The notes: a model not told the origin generated them from the letters alone. A DNA stretch of 64,000 bases from Maribacter sp. BPC-D8 (GCF_035207705.1 NZ_CP128187.1:3410001-3474000); one strand, 5' to 3'. Counted from the first letter of the stretch, positions 45,701 through 54,883 are shown. Numbers and translations: made by a program.

Positions 45701-45987
45701 TAGTCACGTATGAAAATAATGGTGACACGAACAGCTTTATGGTCATTGATAATGGATCAGGAATGAATGAGGGAGCTCTAAAAAAACTATTCACCCCTTT
45801 CGAACGTTTTCATGATAATGTAAAAGGTACAGGCTTGGGGCTCTATATGGTAAAACAAATTGCCAATTCGCATGGCGGCACCATTATAGCAGAATCAGAA
45901 GGTGAAGGAAAAGGAGCTACTTTTAAGCTAGTTCTTCCAAAAGCTAAAATCGCAGCACAAAATGCTAGAAAATCTCTTATCTCTTAA
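42736..45987 (+). CDS. Two-component regulator propeller (Reg_prop) sensor histidine kinase
   Basis: A 1083-residue membrane sensor. It has a signal peptide, about 14 Reg_prop blades forming periplasmic beta-propellers (repeat form DxxGxxWIGT, for example GFIWIGTRNGLNRYDGKDF and GNLWIGTDGGGIDYWD), a Y_Y_Y domain (about 720-775), a transmembrane helix (about 788-808), coiled coil, HisKA with H860 in AVSHDLKSPLGNIKGL, and a HATPase with DNAIKYM and GTGLGLYMVKQI. It lacks the receiver and AraC domains of the usual Bacteroidota hybrid sensors, so it needs a separate response regulator, none of which is adjacent. The ligand is unknown. Confidence 0.94.
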   Translation: MLSKFFLNIFTVLIALSTPILVQSQYAESLTFQHIQDGMSQSSATVLLEDSFGFIWIGTRNGLNRYDGKDFEIYTKSLDGKTGLNHEYVVALYEDGQNIIIGTNEGISLYDRSLNIITPYPLINEGEAIKNEVFETIVKKDGLLWLGSESSGLYSYEIKTGKVKHFSPPNEYIKVENPRLNKVVKIDVLDANRILVVFTYNTLLLNYDMEIISEVLQTEAFITGINSSENSLLLGSGTGSLFKLDIAENSISISKEKEVSPGFGIRSLEKTLDNELWIGTENNGLHIYNENLDFIRHIEYSVTRPNSISGNSIWALLCTRDGTMWIAPYKSGLNIYDKEYFKFKHINSDPFNPKSLSNKLVNCFIEDDKGNLWIGTDGGGIDYWDRSSDIFENYSLNNKTFASNVVLSLLQTKDDELWAGTWTNGIAVLNTKTKKTSVLTSENSFLKSNIIIDLLKDKKERIWIVNYFSGVQVYDPKSKTHQNIILNSEVDDSIINSIYQIFEDNQGNIWVGTLNTGLFKLTENNGEWTSVHYHTKNSLSNNFINVIIQDNEDTIWVGTQGGLNKYNPATDSFSVIAKSDGLKNDAIKSIIDDQNSHLWLSTEEGIIRYNTNTGETINYDVGDGLQSKEFIASSSITTKKGEYIFGGINGFNIFTASDVEKRKDTLTLFVSGLKLFNQPVLPNDDFGILEKDISQVDSLTFNYDQSVINIDFKALTFRHPESVNYAFYLEGFEKDWNYVGNNPTATYTNLNPGEYKLRIKSTNSDGVWVDNEIDLYITVTPPYWQTWWFKALMIVLVLLLFYIAQHIKLLNIRKNQRRLELNVAERTKELQYQKNKLVEAADNLASKNEEIQRFTYAVSHDLKSPLGNIKGLASLIPLEVSLEDHPGLAEYLSLIDVSCNNMNELISDITEIARLGKIDNKNELLKTNELLDLSRNLIKGKLKQLNIELIITENMPDIFGDRNRIIQVFGNFLDNAIKYMGDQENPKIIVTYENNGDTNSFMVIDNGSGMNEGALKKLFTPFERFHDNVKGTGLGLYMVKQIANSHGGTIIAESEGEGKGATFKLVLPKAKIAAQNARKSLIS

Positions 45988-46026
45988 TTTCTGAAAAATT
46001 AGAATTAAACATTAATATTAAGACAG

Positions 46027-46578
46027 TTATGCCTCGGGGTTTTTATTTCGAATTCTCTTATATAGCTTTATTCCTAGCATTAAAAGTACACCTAAAACTA
46101 TAATACCTACCACTCCAAAAATCCAATTAAAGGAGCTTTTCAAAATCACTAAAAACACAATAGCGAATAGAATCAGCGTAGCACCTTCATTCCATATACG
46201 CATGAATTTGGAGGTGTATTGAATATCATCTTGTTGAAACTTCTTGAATATTTGATGGTTTTTAAGGTGATATAAAATCAGTAACAATACGAAACCTAGT
46301 TTTATGTGCATCCACGGTTGGGTAAGCCAACCAGGATAAATAATAAGCAACCAAATAGCAAAAAACACTGCTAATACAGCCGATGGCCAAGTGATAATAT
46401 ACCACAGCCTTTTAGTCATCAACTTCAATTGCTTAGAAAGAATTTCTTTCTCAGGTGATGGTTTTAAGTTGGCTTCTATATGGTAAATGAATAATCTTGG
46501 AATATAAAAAAGCCCTGCAAACCACGTTATTACGAAGATGAGATGCAGGGATTTTATATAGTTGTAATATTCTGTCAT
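46027..46578 (-). CDS. hemJ: HemJ-like protoporphyrinogen oxidase (CopD family)
   Basis: A 183-residue inner-membrane protein with about five helices. The N-terminal block YIKSLHLIFVITWFAGLFYIPRL with its conserved histidine and the TKRLWYIITWPSAVL segment identify the HemJ/UPF0093 family, which oxidises protoporphyrinogen IX to protoporphyrin IX in haem synthesis. Ferrochelatase (hemH), the next step, is encoded in this window at 56424 but not linked. The upstream leader consists of a CAAGTT-type repeat tract. Confidence 0.87.
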   Translation of the reverse strand: MTEYYNYIKSLHLIFVITWFAGLFYIPRLFIYHIEANLKPSPEKEILSKQLKLMTKRLWYIITWPSAVLAVFFAIWLLIIYPGWLTQPWMHIKLGFVLLLILYHLKNHQIFKKFQQDDIQYTSKFMRIWNEGATLILFAIVFLVILKSSFNWIFGVVGIIVLGVLLMLGIKLYKRIRNKNPEA

Positions 46579-46590
46579 AGGGTAATAAAA

Positions 46591-46722
46591 ACAAGTTCAA
46601 GTTCAAGAGACAAGTGCAAGAAACAAGTTCAAGTTCAAAATTCAAGCTCAAGCTCAAAACACAATTTCAAGTGCAAAACTAATCTCTCAGTTCTCTTTTC
46701 TCAACTCTCTTTTCTAAATTCC
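46591..46722. repeat. Low-complexity CAAGTT/TCTC repeat tract
   Basis: Between the hemJ start and the end of the sortilin-like gene, plus-strand sequence consists of imperfect CAAGTT, CAAGTG and CAAGCT hexamers (46591-46680) followed by pyrimidine-rich TCTCTTTTCT units (46684-46722). No gene is supported there. It forms the 5' leader of hemJ on the minus strand. Confidence 0.75.
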
Positions 46723-46768
46723 AGTCCTAAACTAAGCCCAAAGTTAGCAAAAGCGGATAGAACTTATC

Positions 46769-49700
46769 TTATAATCTTATCGCACCAACTCCAGCGTCCC
46801 ATAACGTTTTATTATATGCAGGTATAGCTATATTGATGAATTGGTTGCCTTTGGCTTTTAAACCGGTCCATTGTGCGTCTAATTCAGTCTTACGGTCTTT
46901 ACTCCCCTTGTTCAATCTTGGAATACCACTATTCGTCTGGTTAATCATAAATATATATTCTGCAGAAAACTTGTTAGGGAAATTCTCTACATCATCATAC
47001 GCTTGCGATTTACGCTGTACCATATCACCATCCCATGCTTTCATGTCTGTCAATAGTTTTTCACCAGCAGCTTTCGCAGTAGGATCTGTTACCTTTTTCA
47101 ACACTTCGGCTAAATCATTTTGAGCAGCATATAATTGATTGATCATATTATGCATTTCGGTCAACTCTGCTTCTGCAGTCGTCATAAAAGCATCATATTC
47201 TTCGTACTGACCAGGTTTTGTTTCATAGGTAGGCACTTCATTAATTGTACCTGTAGTAGAAACTGTTTGTCCATCAACCTTTAATTTAAAAGTATACGTA
47301 CCCGGAGAGACTTTATGTCCGCTAAAACCTGCTTCAATATACACACCTGGTATACCTGGCATTATCGCATTTTTCATATCCCATACAAAACGGTTCAACC
47401 CTGTCTTCTTACTCAACACTGGTGCTGGTGGCGCACTACCGCCATTATGTGGCTTGTAGGTTGGGTCTTTTTCTGAACTAATTGTTCTAATCACCTTCCC
47501 TTTAGCATCTAAAATTTCTAAAGCAATAGCCGTACTATCTTTTAATTTAGGAAGCTCATAGTACAACACCACTCCGTTTGCAGGGTTAATACCTTCAAAA
47601 GTATCGCTACCTGTAAATTTATCAGAATTACCACTCAACGGACTTCCCCAAGAACCATTGTAGGCATCTTTAGGCTTCAAAATTTGAAGTCCCGTTTTAG
47701 AAGGCTGATACTGCCCAAGAGCTACAACATCATCAAGAATCCAGAAAGAACGACCAGAAGTAGCAACTACCATATCACCTTTATGCAGTTTTAAATCTGT
47801 AATAGGTGTTTTCGGTAAATTCAATTGAAAAGGCTCCCAAGATTTACCACCATTCCATGATGCATAGATTCCTTTCTCCGTACCTGCGTATAGCAAGTCT
47901 TTCTTAAACTCGTCTTCACGAACTACACGAGTAAAAGCACCATAAGGAATTCCGGAGTTGATTGCTGTCCACGTTTTACCGTAATCGATTGTTTTGTAAA
48001 AACCAGGCGTATAATCATTAAACTTATAACGTGTTGTAGCGATATAAGCAGTTGCTGGATCATGCGGAGAAACCTCAATTGCATTAATCAAACATTCTTT
48101 TAATCCTTTAGGCGTTACATTTTCCCAAGTTTCGCCACCGTTTTTAGTTAAGTGTACTAATCCGTCATCACTACCTGTCCAGATGTATCCTTTTTCATGC
48201 GGAGATTCTAAAATATACGCTAGCGTACCATAATTCTCAGCACCAACAGCTTCGTTCGTATATGGTCCACCACCATTGCCTTGTTTTGCATCGATATCTC
48301 GAGTAAGATCATCAGAAATTTTATCCCAAGTAACACCCATATCACGAGTTCTAAAAACATATTGCGCTCCGTGATAAAACGTACCCAACTCATGTGTAGA
48401 AGCTATAATCGGCGCGTTCCAATTAAACAAGTATTTCATATCTCTTGCCTCGCGACCTAAATATTGAATTGGTGCTTCCATGATTTGAGTTGCTGCTTTC
48501 GACTCCATATCCATTACCTCAACCGTACCCAAATATTGACCACCCATTACATACCTTGGGTTGTCTGGGTCAAAAGCTAAAAAAGCACTTTCACCACCTG
48601 CAGAATCGGTCCAATCTCTAGTAGTAATACTTCGGCTACCCGCAGAAAGACTAGCGATTTTAACAGACCTATTATCTTGTTGACCGCCATAAATATTATA
48701 TGGAAATAAGTTATCTACACTAATTCTATAAAACTGTGCAGTAGGCATATTACTTTGTGTAGACCATGTTTTAGCATAATCAAAAGATACAGATGCACCA
48801 CCATCATCTGCTAAAACCATATTTTTAGAATTGTTAGGGTTGATCCATAAATCGTGTGTATCGCCATGGGCAACCTCAACATTTTCCCATGTTTTTCCAC
48901 CATCTTCAGAACGTAAAGCCGGAGCACTTAAAACATACACCGTATCTTCATCATTAGGATCTACAAAAACCTCAATATAATACCACGCACGTTGCACCAA
49001 CCTGTTATCACCACTAACCATGGTCCAAGAATCACCAGCATCGTTAGAAACAAACAATCCACCTTTATCGGCATCTGAATCACTTTCAATAAGCGCATAA
49101 ACTTTGTTGGAATTCGACGGACTAACAGCTATCGCCATTTTTCCTTTCTCCTCTGGTAGCCCTTCATGAATTTTTTTCCAAGTATCTCCTGCATCAGTAG
49201 ATTTGTATAATCCGCTACCAACACCACCACTAACCACCATATTCGGCTTACGTTGATGTTCCCACATGGCAGCATACATAATTTCAGGATAACTAGCATC
49301 CATAGAAAGTTCAGAAGCACCCGTTAAATTGTTTACAAACAAGGTGTTTTTCCAAGTTTTACCACCATCAATTGATTTATAGATACCACGTTCGGCATTG
49401 CCTTCAAAAAGAGCTCCCTGTGCAGCAACATAAACAATATCAGGATTTGTAGGATGGATGATAATACGAGAAATATGTTGGGTTTTTTCAAGTCCTACTT
49501 TCTTCCAAGTTTTACCAGCATCGGTAGATTTATATACTCCGTCTCCGTAAGATGTCATTACCCCACGTGGAGCGTGTTCGCCCATACCTACATAAACGAT
49601 GTTTGGGTTAGATGCCGATACAGAAACTGCGCCAACTGAGCCCAATTCAAAAAAGCCATCAGAAATATTCTCCCAACGTTGCCCTGCAGATTCTGTTTTC

Positions 49701-49894
49701 CACACTCCGCCACCAGTCGTACCCATATAATAGGTCATGGGATCACCAATAACTCCCGTAGCAGTTACCGAACGCCCACCTCTAAACGGACCAATATTTC
49801 TAAATTTTAAAGGATTAAAATAATCATTGGCTGTCTGCGCAAAAGTTATGGTGGTTGCAAGCACCGCCATAAACAAGAGTAATTGTTTTTTCAT
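46769..49894 (-). CDS. Large secreted sortilin/VPS10-type beta-propeller protein (paralogue 2)
   Basis: A 1041-residue exported protein with a signal peptide ([16 protein letters not shown]). The N-terminal two thirds contain BNR/sortilin-like propeller blades of the form DxGxxW ([46 protein letters not shown]), as in VPS10/sialidase-like folds. The final third (from about 730) is a beta-sandwich and helical tail ([50 protein letters not shown]). Function is unknown; annotated family members are called glycosyl hydrolases without proof. It is a tandem paralogue of the gene at 50024. Confidence 0.85.
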   Translation of the reverse strand: MKKQLLLFMAVLATTITFAQTANDYFNPLKFRNIGPFRGGRSVTATGVIGDPMTYYMGTTGGGVWKTESAGQRWENISDGFFELGSVGAVSVSASNPNIVYVGMGEHAPRGVMTSYGDGVYKSTDAGKTWKKVGLEKTQHISRIIIHPTNPDIVYVAAQGALFEGNAERGIYKSIDGGKTWKNTLFVNNLTGASELSMDASYPEIMYAAMWEHQRKPNMVVSGGVGSGLYKSTDAGDTWKKIHEGLPEEKGKMAIAVSPSNSNKVYALIESDSDADKGGLFVSNDAGDSWTMVSGDNRLVQRAWYYIEVFVDPNDEDTVYVLSAPALRSEDGGKTWENVEVAHGDTHDLWINPNNSKNMVLADDGGASVSFDYAKTWSTQSNMPTAQFYRISVDNLFPYNIYGGQQDNRSVKIASLSAGSRSITTRDWTDSAGGESAFLAFDPDNPRYVMGGQYLGTVEVMDMESKAATQIMEAPIQYLGREARDMKYLFNWNAPIIASTHELGTFYHGAQYVFRTRDMGVTWDKISDDLTRDIDAKQGNGGGPYTNEAVGAENYGTLAYILESPHEKGYIWTGSDDGLVHLTKNGGETWENVTPKGLKECLINAIEVSPHDPATAYIATTRYKFNDYTPGFYKTIDYGKTWTAINSGIPYGAFTRVVREDEFKKDLLYAGTEKGIYASWNGGKSWEPFQLNLPKTPITDLKLHKGDMVVATSGRSFWILDDVVALGQYQPSKTGLQILKPKDAYNGSWGSPLSGNSDKFTGSDTFEGINPANGVVLYYELPKLKDSTAIALEILDAKGKVIRTISSEKDPTYKPHNGGSAPPAPVLSKKTGLNRFVWDMKNAIMPGIPGVYIEAGFSGHKVSPGTYTFKLKVDGQTVSTTGTINEVPTYETKPGQYEEYDAFMTTAEAELTEMHNMINQLYAAQNDLAEVLKKVTDPTAKAAGEKLLTDMKAWDGDMVQRKSQAYDDVENFPNKFSAEYIFMINQTNSGIPRLNKGSKDRKTELDAQWTGLKAKGNQFINIAIPAYNKTLWDAGVGAIRL

Positions 49895-49935
49895 GATAGT
49901 TTGTTTGGATATTGTTTTGGTCTTTATTCAAAATA

Positions 49936-49989
49936 TGAGTGCAGTCGAGAACCAAGAGTTATAGAACCAAGGCATTTCGACTGCGCTCA
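49936..49989. repeat. REP-like imperfect inverted repeat
   Basis: TGAGTGCAGTCGA (49936-49948) and TCGACTGCGCTCA (49977-49989) are complementary except for one position and are separated by 28 bp. The second arm with its flank (CATTTCGACTGCGCTCA) resembles intergenic REP-type repeats that I recall from many Flavobacteriaceae genomes. It lies between the two sortilin-like paralogues and has no T run. Confidence 0.6.
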
Positions 49990-50023
49990 ATGTGACATTT
50001 AGTAATGACAAAAATTTATTTAT

Positions 50024-53000
50024 TTACTTACTTTCATCAATGAACAAGTAATTTAATTTAAGCTCGTTAAAACCTTTATTAAATTCTTGAAGCTCTGATG
50101 ATATTACGTTATTAAAAATTTCAAGTTCCTTATTAATTTTAGTCGTCAATTCGTTCTTCACAGCAACATCTTGCTCTGTTGGCGGGAAATCACCAATGGA
50201 AACCAAACTATTTAAATGACCCAATTTATTGGTCAATTTAATAGGGAAATTCAACGGATCTTGACCACTTCTGTTCTGAGTTTGGTACAATGCTTTTTCT
50301 ACTTCGCCAAGTTTGTCTTTCATGGCTTTTGCCTTTTCGACCAAATCTTTAGTTCTGTCATCATCTTTATACTGCTCAGTAAACGAATTCAGTTGCTTAG
50401 AAACATTTCTAATCTTCTTAATAGATTGATGCGCATTCTCAATAGTCGTATTTATATCGGTAATAAAATCGAACTGCTCTTGCATTTGAGCTACCGAACT
50501 TTCTGCTCTTGGATCTGGTAAAATGGTAAATGTTTCGCTGCTATTAGAACCATTCACATTTAGGTGAACTTTATAATTACCAGGTACCGCTTTAGCACCG
50601 TCAAAACTAGCCCACCAGAAAATCATTCCTTCTAGTTTCTCAGCTCCTTTACCACGAGTATCCCAAACAAAAGTATTACCGCCTTTCTTCACTTCTAACT
50701 TCTTGTCTTTTTTCTTAGCAGCAGTACTATAATTTGCCAGTGTATCGCCAGCCATACTCGTATACGTTAACTGAACCGTGTCTTTCTCAGTATAGTTTTT
50801 CATTAGAAAATGAGTAATTACACCATTCTCTAAATTCTGACCTGCAGTTTTAGAAGGTTTTTTGGATGCTCTACCTTTTGTGCGGTACGAGTCTTTTGGT
50901 TTGAACAAAACAGTATTCGAGTTCTTTTTACTTTCATCTAATTGATGAAGTACTGTTAAGTCATCGATAATCCACAGGCTACGACCTTGAGTAGCTACAA
51001 TTAAATTATCATCTTTAATGGTTAAATCAGTTATAGGTACAATTGGTAAATTCATTTGAAAAGGAGACCAACTGGCACCATCATTAAAAGAAACATACAT
51101 ACCTGTTTCTGTACCTGCGTATAATAAACCTTTCTTTTTAGGGTCTTCACGAACGACTCTCGTAAAATGTTCTGAAGGAATACCGTTCGTTATTTTTGTC
51201 CACGTTTTACCGTAATCAGTTGTTTTGTATAAGTATGGTTGAAAATCGCCTAACTTATATCTCGTAGCAGCTACATAGCATGTACCCTCGTCAAAATTAG
51301 AAGGCTCGATACTGTTTATCATATTCCACTCTGGCATATTCGAAGGTGTAACATTGTCCCAAGTAGCACCAGAATCTTTAGAAACATGTATTAATCCGTC
51401 ATCACTACCTACCCAAAGAATACCTTCTTTCAGCGGACTTTCATTTGCCGTAAAAATGGTACAGTAGTACTCAACACTCGTATTATCTTGCGTTATTGGT
51501 CCGCCACTAGAACCTAATTTTGTTGGGTCGTTTCTCGTTAAATCTCCACTTAAAACTTTCCAGCTTTGCCCTTCATTTTCGGTAACATGCACGTAGTTAG
51601 AAAATGTGTATAATTTCTTCGGATTATGTCTACTGAAAAGAATAGGGAAATTCCATTGAAAGCGATATTTCATTGCTTCTGCACCAGCACCCATTGGGTT
51701 GTCTGGCCAAACATTTATACCCCTTACCGTTTTCTTCTTGTGATTAACTCGAGTTAAGAATCCGTCATAACTACCACCGTAAACTATATCATTGTCTTTA
51801 GGATCAACAGCAATCCACGCAGATTCACCACCCGCAGTTTCTTCCCAATTACCATCACCAATACTATTTTCATCACTTCTGTGGTCAATACGTAATGTAG
51901 AATTATCTTGTTGTGCCACGTATATTCTGTACGGGAAAGAGTTATCTGTAGTTACTCTATAAAATTGAGCCGTAGGTTGATTATAATAGGTACTCCAAGT
52001 TTCGCCACCATCATATGAAATTTGGGCACCACCATCATCACCAATAATCATACGTTGCGAATCTTCTGGAGAAATCCATAAATCGTGATGATCACCATGT
52101 GGCGCGTTGAAGGTATTGAATGACTTACCGCCATCGGTTGACTTATGATAATTTACGTTTAGCACATATACTATATCTTCATCTTGTGTATCGGCATAAA
52201 CTCTAGTATAATACCAAGCACGTTGGCGAATTTTACGTTCTTTATTTACCAAAGACCATGTTTTACCACCATCTTCTGAACTATATAAACCACCCTTTTC
52301 TTTATTCTCTACTATTGCCCAAACCTTTTCAGAGTTTTTAGGAGAAACGGCAACACCGATAATACCTAAAGTATCTTTAGGAAAACCTTCATTTTTCGAA
52401 ATCTCCGTCCAGGTTTCACCGCTGTCCATACTCTTCCAAAGTGCAGAACCATCACCACCACTAATTAAGCTGTAAGGCGTACGTTGTGCATGCCATGTAG
52501 AAGCATATAAAATTCTTGGATTGTTGGGATCAAAAGTTAAATCAACAGCACCTGCTTGTTCATTTACAAACAAAACCTGCTTCCAATTCTTACCACCGTC
52601 TGTACTTTTATAAATACCACGGTCTTTAGTTGGCTTATAAATATCACCAAGTACGGCAGCGTAAACCGTATTATAATCTGTAGGATGCACGCGAAGTCTT
52701 GGTACATGTCTACTGTTCTTTAATCCAGCAGAAATCCATGTTTTACCTCCATCTTCGGTTTTCCAAACTCCGTAACCAGAAGACACGTTACCTCTTAGAG
52801 TCTTTTCACCACCACCAACGTATATTACATTTGGATCGCTTTTCGCTACCTCAACAGCACCAATACTTCCGCCGAAATATCCGTCAGATATATTATCCCA
52901 CGTTCGTCCGCCATCCAAAGTTTTCCAAACTCCACCACCAGCTGCGCCGAAATAAAATAAATTTGGCTCACCAGGCACACCTGTTACTGCGGCAGAACGG

Positions 53001-53167
53001 CCACCACGATATGGACCTATAGAACGATACTCTAAACTAGAGTATAATTCTTCTGGGTAGGTTGGTGATGTACTTTGAGATTTACTTCTTCTCTGAGAAA
53101 GTAACGATAATGGCAATAGAAAACATACCAGCATAAGAATGCCAGCATTGGTAAGGTGCTTTTTCAT
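50024..53167 (-). CDS. Large secreted sortilin/VPS10-type beta-propeller protein (paralogue 1)
   Basis: A 1047-residue exported protein with a signal peptide (ILMLVCFLLPLSLLSQ). It has the same architecture as the paralogue at 46769: N-terminal hallmark YRSIGPYRGGRSAAVTGVPG, multiple sortilin/BNR blades ([42 protein letters not shown]), a C-terminal beta-sandwich (GNYKVHLNVNGSNSSETF) and a helical tail. It is first of the pair on the minus strand with 129 bp between them. Role and substrate are unknown; extracellular or surface location is inferred from the signal. Confidence 0.86.
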   Translation of the reverse strand: MKKHLTNAGILMLVCFLLPLSLLSQRRSKSQSTSPTYPEELYSSLEYRSIGPYRGGRSAAVTGVPGEPNLFYFGAAGGGVWKTLDGGRTWDNISDGYFGGSIGAVEVAKSDPNVIYVGGGEKTLRGNVSSGYGVWKTEDGGKTWISAGLKNSRHVPRLRVHPTDYNTVYAAVLGDIYKPTKDRGIYKSTDGGKNWKQVLFVNEQAGAVDLTFDPNNPRILYASTWHAQRTPYSLISGGDGSALWKSMDSGETWTEISKNEGFPKDTLGIIGVAVSPKNSEKVWAIVENKEKGGLYSSEDGGKTWSLVNKERKIRQRAWYYTRVYADTQDEDIVYVLNVNYHKSTDGGKSFNTFNAPHGDHHDLWISPEDSQRMIIGDDGGAQISYDGGETWSTYYNQPTAQFYRVTTDNSFPYRIYVAQQDNSTLRIDHRSDENSIGDGNWEETAGGESAWIAVDPKDNDIVYGGSYDGFLTRVNHKKKTVRGINVWPDNPMGAGAEAMKYRFQWNFPILFSRHNPKKLYTFSNYVHVTENEGQSWKVLSGDLTRNDPTKLGSSGGPITQDNTSVEYYCTIFTANESPLKEGILWVGSDDGLIHVSKDSGATWDNVTPSNMPEWNMINSIEPSNFDEGTCYVAATRYKLGDFQPYLYKTTDYGKTWTKITNGIPSEHFTRVVREDPKKKGLLYAGTETGMYVSFNDGASWSPFQMNLPIVPITDLTIKDDNLIVATQGRSLWIIDDLTVLHQLDESKKNSNTVLFKPKDSYRTKGRASKKPSKTAGQNLENGVITHFLMKNYTEKDTVQLTYTSMAGDTLANYSTAAKKKDKKLEVKKGGNTFVWDTRGKGAEKLEGMIFWWASFDGAKAVPGNYKVHLNVNGSNSSETFTILPDPRAESSVAQMQEQFDFITDINTTIENAHQSIKKIRNVSKQLNSFTEQYKDDDRTKDLVEKAKAMKDKLGEVEKALYQTQNRSGQDPLNFPIKLTNKLGHLNSLVSIGDFPPTEQDVAVKNELTTKINKELEIFNNVISSELQEFNKGFNELKLNYLFIDESK

Positions 53168-53441
53168 TTTGATAGTTTGATGTTAGTCTTCTCTAAAATT
53201 AAACATTTTGTTGTCTAAATGTTGATTTTAAGATTTTATTAGCATTTCTAAACAAGCATAATTATCAAATTGAGAACCAGTTATACATTTCAATATTTAA
53301 TTCTCAGTAGTGGTCGATAATTCTATGTATTAAAGAACAAGCAAGAGTAGCATCCTTTAGAAAAATACTTGTTCAACATATTCAACAGAAAGTGCTAATT
53401 ATTTAAAGTATTCATATATTTTAGCCAACAAACTAACAATT
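53168..53441. other. Divergent intergenic region (274 bp), presumed promoters
   Basis: Contains no gene. It must hold the promoters of the sortilin-like pair (leftward) and the alpha/beta hydrolase (rightward). I see no full TTG/TAnnTTTG pair. The last 17 bp before the hydrolase ATG carry a CAACAAACTAACAA leader. Confidence 0.4.
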
Positions 53442-54746
53442 ATGAAATTTAGAACGCTATTATTTTCGGCATCGCTAATTGCCATTCTTTTTAACGGATT
53501 GGCTATTAACTCAATAAATGCCCAAACCCAAGATTTTTTATACGGAGACCAAATGCCCGATGCACCTGAATTAAGTGCTAGAGGCGAATATAAAGTCGGC
53601 GTACAAACAGTAAACTTAGTGAACCCAAATCAAGTTGATATTTTAAACTCAAAAGAAGGCAAAGACCCAACTTATGATAGACCAATTACTATTGAGGTTT
53701 GGTACCCTGCAAGTGTAAGTGCTGATGCAAAAACGGTAGTTTATGATGAAGTAATGGGCACCAGAGGAGATTCGCTAAGACCATTAACACCGTTTACTTT
53801 TAAAGGAAGAGCTTATAGAGATGCAGAAGCACTAAAAGGGAACAAATTCCCTTTGGTGGTAGTATCTCACGGCTATGTAGGATCACGTTTTTTAATGACA
53901 TACTTAACAGAGAATTTAGCGTCTAAGGGATACATTGTTGCGGCGATCGACCATACAGATTCTACATTTAAAGATGCCAACGCATTTCAAAGTACACTTT
54001 TAAACAGACCAAAAGATATTCGTTTCGTAATTAATGAAATGGAAAAATTAGGCGCCAAAGGTTCTAAGAATAAAATCGAAGGATTAGTAGATGCGAACAA
54101 CACCGCTATTATAGGATATTCTATGGGAGGCTACGGAGTATTAAATGTTGGCGGAGCCGGATATAGCGCAGGCTTAGGTCAATTTTTTACTGGTATGACC
54201 GGTGGTAGTTCTGCAATATCGGTAAATACAGCAGGTAATGCAGAATACCAAAAAATGGCTGATTCTAGAATTAAAGCCATCGTAGCTTTTGCACCATGGG
54301 GAATGGAACGTGGTGTTTGGGATGCAGAAGGATTAAAAGGATTAAAAACTCCCACTTTCTTTGTTGCCGGAAGCCAAGATGATATTTCAGGATATGAAAA
54401 AGGTATTAAAGCAATTTACGACGGTGCAGTAAATGCAGATAGATATATACTGACGTACCAAAACGCAAGACATAATGTTGCTCCTAACCCACCGCCTGCA
54501 GAAGCATTGGCTCCAGGTTTACATATTGATGAGTATTATAGATATGCAGAGCCATCATGGGATCAACGTAAAATAAACAACATAAATCAGCACTTTGTAA
54601 CTGCATTTATAGGCAAGCATCTTAAAAACCAAGACAACGCTCAATTTTTAGATGTACAAGAAAATTCAAATGAAAAAGACTGGACAGGTTTTAAACCTAG
54701 ATCGTCTACCGGAATGGAGTTATTACATGCACAACCAGCCAACTAA
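53442..54746 (+). CDS. Secreted alpha/beta hydrolase (PAF acetylhydrolase-like)
   Basis: A 434-residue exported hydrolase. A signal peptide (LLFSASLIAILFNGLA, cleavage near NAQ at 26-28) is followed by an alpha/beta-hydrolase core: VVSHGYVGSRF gives the oxyanion region, S227 in GYSMGGYG is the nucleophile, and H in NARHNVAP is the likely catalytic histidine. The fold resembles dienelactone hydrolases and platelet-activating-factor acetylhydrolases. Substrate unknown, in the periplasm or outside. Its stop overlaps a small minus-strand gene by 4 bp. Confidence 0.86.
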   Translation: MKFRTLLFSASLIAILFNGLAINSINAQTQDFLYGDQMPDAPELSARGEYKVGVQTVNLVNPNQVDILNSKEGKDPTYDRPITIEVWYPASVSADAKTVVYDEVMGTRGDSLRPLTPFTFKGRAYRDAEALKGNKFPLVVVSHGYVGSRFLMTYLTENLASKGYIVAAIDHTDSTFKDANAFQSTLLNRPKDIRFVINEMEKLGAKGSKNKIEGLVDANNTAIIGYSMGGYGVLNVGGAGYSAGLGQFFTGMTGGSSAISVNTAGNAEYQKMADSRIKAIVAFAPWGMERGVWDAEGLKGLKTPTFFVAGSQDDISGYEKGIKAIYDGAVNADRYILTYQNARHNVAPNPPPAEALAPGLHIDEYYRYAEPSWDQRKINNINQHFVTAFIGKHLKNQDNAQFLDVQENSNEKDWTGFKPRSSTGMELLHAQPAN

Positions 54747-54883
54747 TATTTAACCTTAGATACTTTTACAGCATTTTCCTTAAGTAGTTTTATATAGGTG
54801 TTTTGATTGTTTATCAATTCTTTAAGTTTCCATGCTAATAGAAATATAGCAACGGCAATTAATTGTGATAAAATAAAATTCAT
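54743..54883 (-). CDS. Small membrane protein (46 aa)
   Basis: A 46-residue frame (ATG at 54883) with one hydrophobic helix (FILSQLIAVAIFLLAWKL) and a basic amphipathic tail (KELINNQNTYIKLLKENA). It starts 70 bp after the MATE gene stop on the same strand, and its stop overlaps the alpha/beta-hydrolase gene. It fits the single-span small membrane proteins seen near transporters, but no family was recognised and expression is unproven. Confidence 0.42.
   Translation of the reverse strand: MNFILSQLIAVAIFLLAWKLKELINNQNTYIKLLKENAVKVSKVKY

Noticed and set aside
46543..46827. A 94-codon plus-strand frame through the CAAGTT tract
   Set aside because: It consists of repeat-derived serine-rich sequence and overlaps the hemJ start and the end of the sortilin-like gene.
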